From assembly GCA_023666975.1 (NCBI GenBank), contig JAMPAW010000208.1, positions 1-5,435 of the forward strand: a stretch of DNA of 5,435 bases, written 5' to 3'. Below, in pieces: positions 4,537 through 5,435 of the stretch. How positions within the stretch are numbered: the first letter of the stretch is position 1; each line of letters begins with the position of its first letter. Under the pieces are notes generated by a model that was not told the DNA's origin, did not search any database, and saw only the letters and a list, made by a program, of their open reading frames with translations. The position numbers and the translations under genes were made by a program. The stretch is from Clostridium sp. Lineage in GTDB: Bacteria > Bacillota_A > Clostridia > Lachnospirales > Lachnospiraceae.

Positions 4537-5435
4537 ATGTTACTTGGTGATGTACTTCAAATTCTAAAAAAATATATTGAACAATTCGGATATAAGCGTG
4601 CTGAACTTTACGCATTACTTTTTGAAAATTTTACAGGTGAAATCGATGATAATTATGACGATACAATTGGTAAGGTTTTTTCTAACAGACGTCCATTGTC
4701 TAAAGAATTAACAAAGATTTTATGTAATCAAAGTAATTTCTTTGACTTTTGTAAAAATATAAATGACAAATATTTATGTTTCATTGGAAATCATAAAGGT
4801 ATTTATACAGAATTAGAAGAACTAGTTAGTGATTGTGCTTATTTAAAAAATAGTGATAAGCAAAAATTACTGGCCTCGATGAATTACAGTGATTCTCAAG
4901 AATTAGCAAGATTTATAGGAGCTTGCATAGTTTGTGGCAACTACAATGTTAAGCAACACAAATCATCTAAGCCTAAAATAAAGGATGAATACGTTCTTAA
5001 TATTGATTTTATGTGTTTAAATGAAAATGCTGAAGACTTGATTTTTGAAATGGATTTATGGAGAGCTTCTCAACGTGAATACATAGAATCTCATAGAATA
5101 GGCAGAAGATTTAAATCATTAAATATCATAGAGCAATTATTACCAAAGGGGTACATTTCTGATAATAGTACTTTTCATGCTTTGGCTAAAACTGATAATG
5201 GTGATATTTATCCATTGGTAGATATTTGTAGTAATTCGAATGAGGATATTGCTGTTGTTGGTGTTGGAGGAATTGGAAAAACTACATTTTTACAGCAATT
5301 GCTTTCAGAGGAATTTATTCGAGCAAATGGTTCAAAAAAAGAATATAGAAGTGGGAGCCCTATTCCTTTTTTTATTGAATTAAATCATTGCCCTGAGGAT
5401 ATTGAAAAGTGGTATGTAAGTGCGTTAAATAAAAC
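4537..5435 (+). CDS. NACHT/STAND-type NTPase with N-terminal helical domain (3' truncated)
   Basis: The frame stays open to the window end, so 299 residues are visible. The ATG at 4537 has AAAGGAGG (4521-4528) 8 bases upstream. Residues 238-251 read IAVVGVGGIGKTTF, a Walker A P-loop (K248 and T249 contact nucleotide phosphates) of the NACHT kind. It is followed by PIPFFIELNHC (277-287), the strand after the P-loop typical of NACHT NTPases. Residues 3-66 are helical with a pattern (KRAELYALLFENF, then IGKVFSNRRPLSKELTKIL) recalling an XRE-like helix-turn-helix, but the match is weak. Residues 80-235 are helical, unassigned and unusually Cys-rich. STAND NTPases are ATP-dependent signalling switches; the bacterial members often sense phage proteins through C-terminal repeats and trigger an N-terminal or partner effector. 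Here the Walker B, sensor and repeat regions are off the edge. No known nuclease or TIR effector motif is visible at the N-terminus, so the effector is unknown. Defence is the likeliest role, by inference. Confidence 0.85.
   Translation, partial: MLLGDVLQILKKYIEQFGYKRAELYALLFENFTGEIDDNYDDTIGKVFSNRRPLSKELTKILCNQSNFFDFCKNINDKYLCFIGNHKGIYTELEELVSDCAYLKNSDKQKLLASMNYSDSQELARFIGACIVCGNYNVKQHKSSKPKIKDEYVLNIDFMCLNENAEDLIFEMDLWRASQREYIESHRIGRRFKSLNIIEQLLPKGYISDNSTFHALAKTDNGDIYPLVDICSNSNEDIAVVGVGGIGKTTFLQQLLSEEFIRANGSKKEYRSGSPIPFFIELNHCPEDIEKWYVSALNK

Overview
The window looks like part of an integrative and conjugative element (ICE), or a related mobile island, from a low-GC Gram-positive bacterium, most likely a gut Clostridia (Lachnospiraceae-like) species. 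Signs of this are GGAGG-type ribosome binding sites before most genes, sigma-A-like promoters, a sortase-anchored pilin-type surface protein, a DUF3268 zinc-finger gene followed by a small sigma factor, and a short signal peptidase I. No integrase, relaxase or attachment site lies in the window, so the ICE assignment is inference from gene company.

Positions 1-2977, all plus strand, look like backbone. The window opens inside a SpaA/Cna-B surface protein whose C-terminus carries a VPKTG sorting signal. A secreted, membrane-anchored small protein follows 15 bases later. A 370-base gap then holds a near-consensus extended -10 promoter and about 235 bases of RNA-like structure ending in a long hairpin and a T tract, just before the RBS of the DUF3268 gene. 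I read this as a structured leader or attenuator. The DUF3268 gene overlaps the sigma-factor gene by four bases. A very strong terminator hairpin follows, and the RBS of the signal peptidase gene sits directly behind it.

Positions 2978-5435 look like cargo: clearly more AT-rich, with divergent genes. Two minus-strand genes are separate units. One encodes a 234-aa protein of unknown function (possibly DUF6414-like); the other a 133-residue protein with two hydrophobic segments. Each has its own promoter and terminator. Facing away from them is a gene that runs off the right edge. Its 299 visible residues hold a helical N-terminal region of unknown type and then a NACHT/STAND NTPase Walker A motif (GVGGIGKTT) with the PIPFFIEL strand typical of NACHT proteins.

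The main candidate system is this divergent NACHT, small-membrane-protein and DUF6414-like module. NACHT proteins on mobile elements are often anti-phage sensors (bacterial NLR-like proteins), so a defence function is plausible but not shown here. Its control region is compact: back-to-back promoters whose -35 boxes touch, two inverted repeats over the plus-strand promoter, and a 16-codon open frame whose stop abuts the RBS of the NACHT gene.
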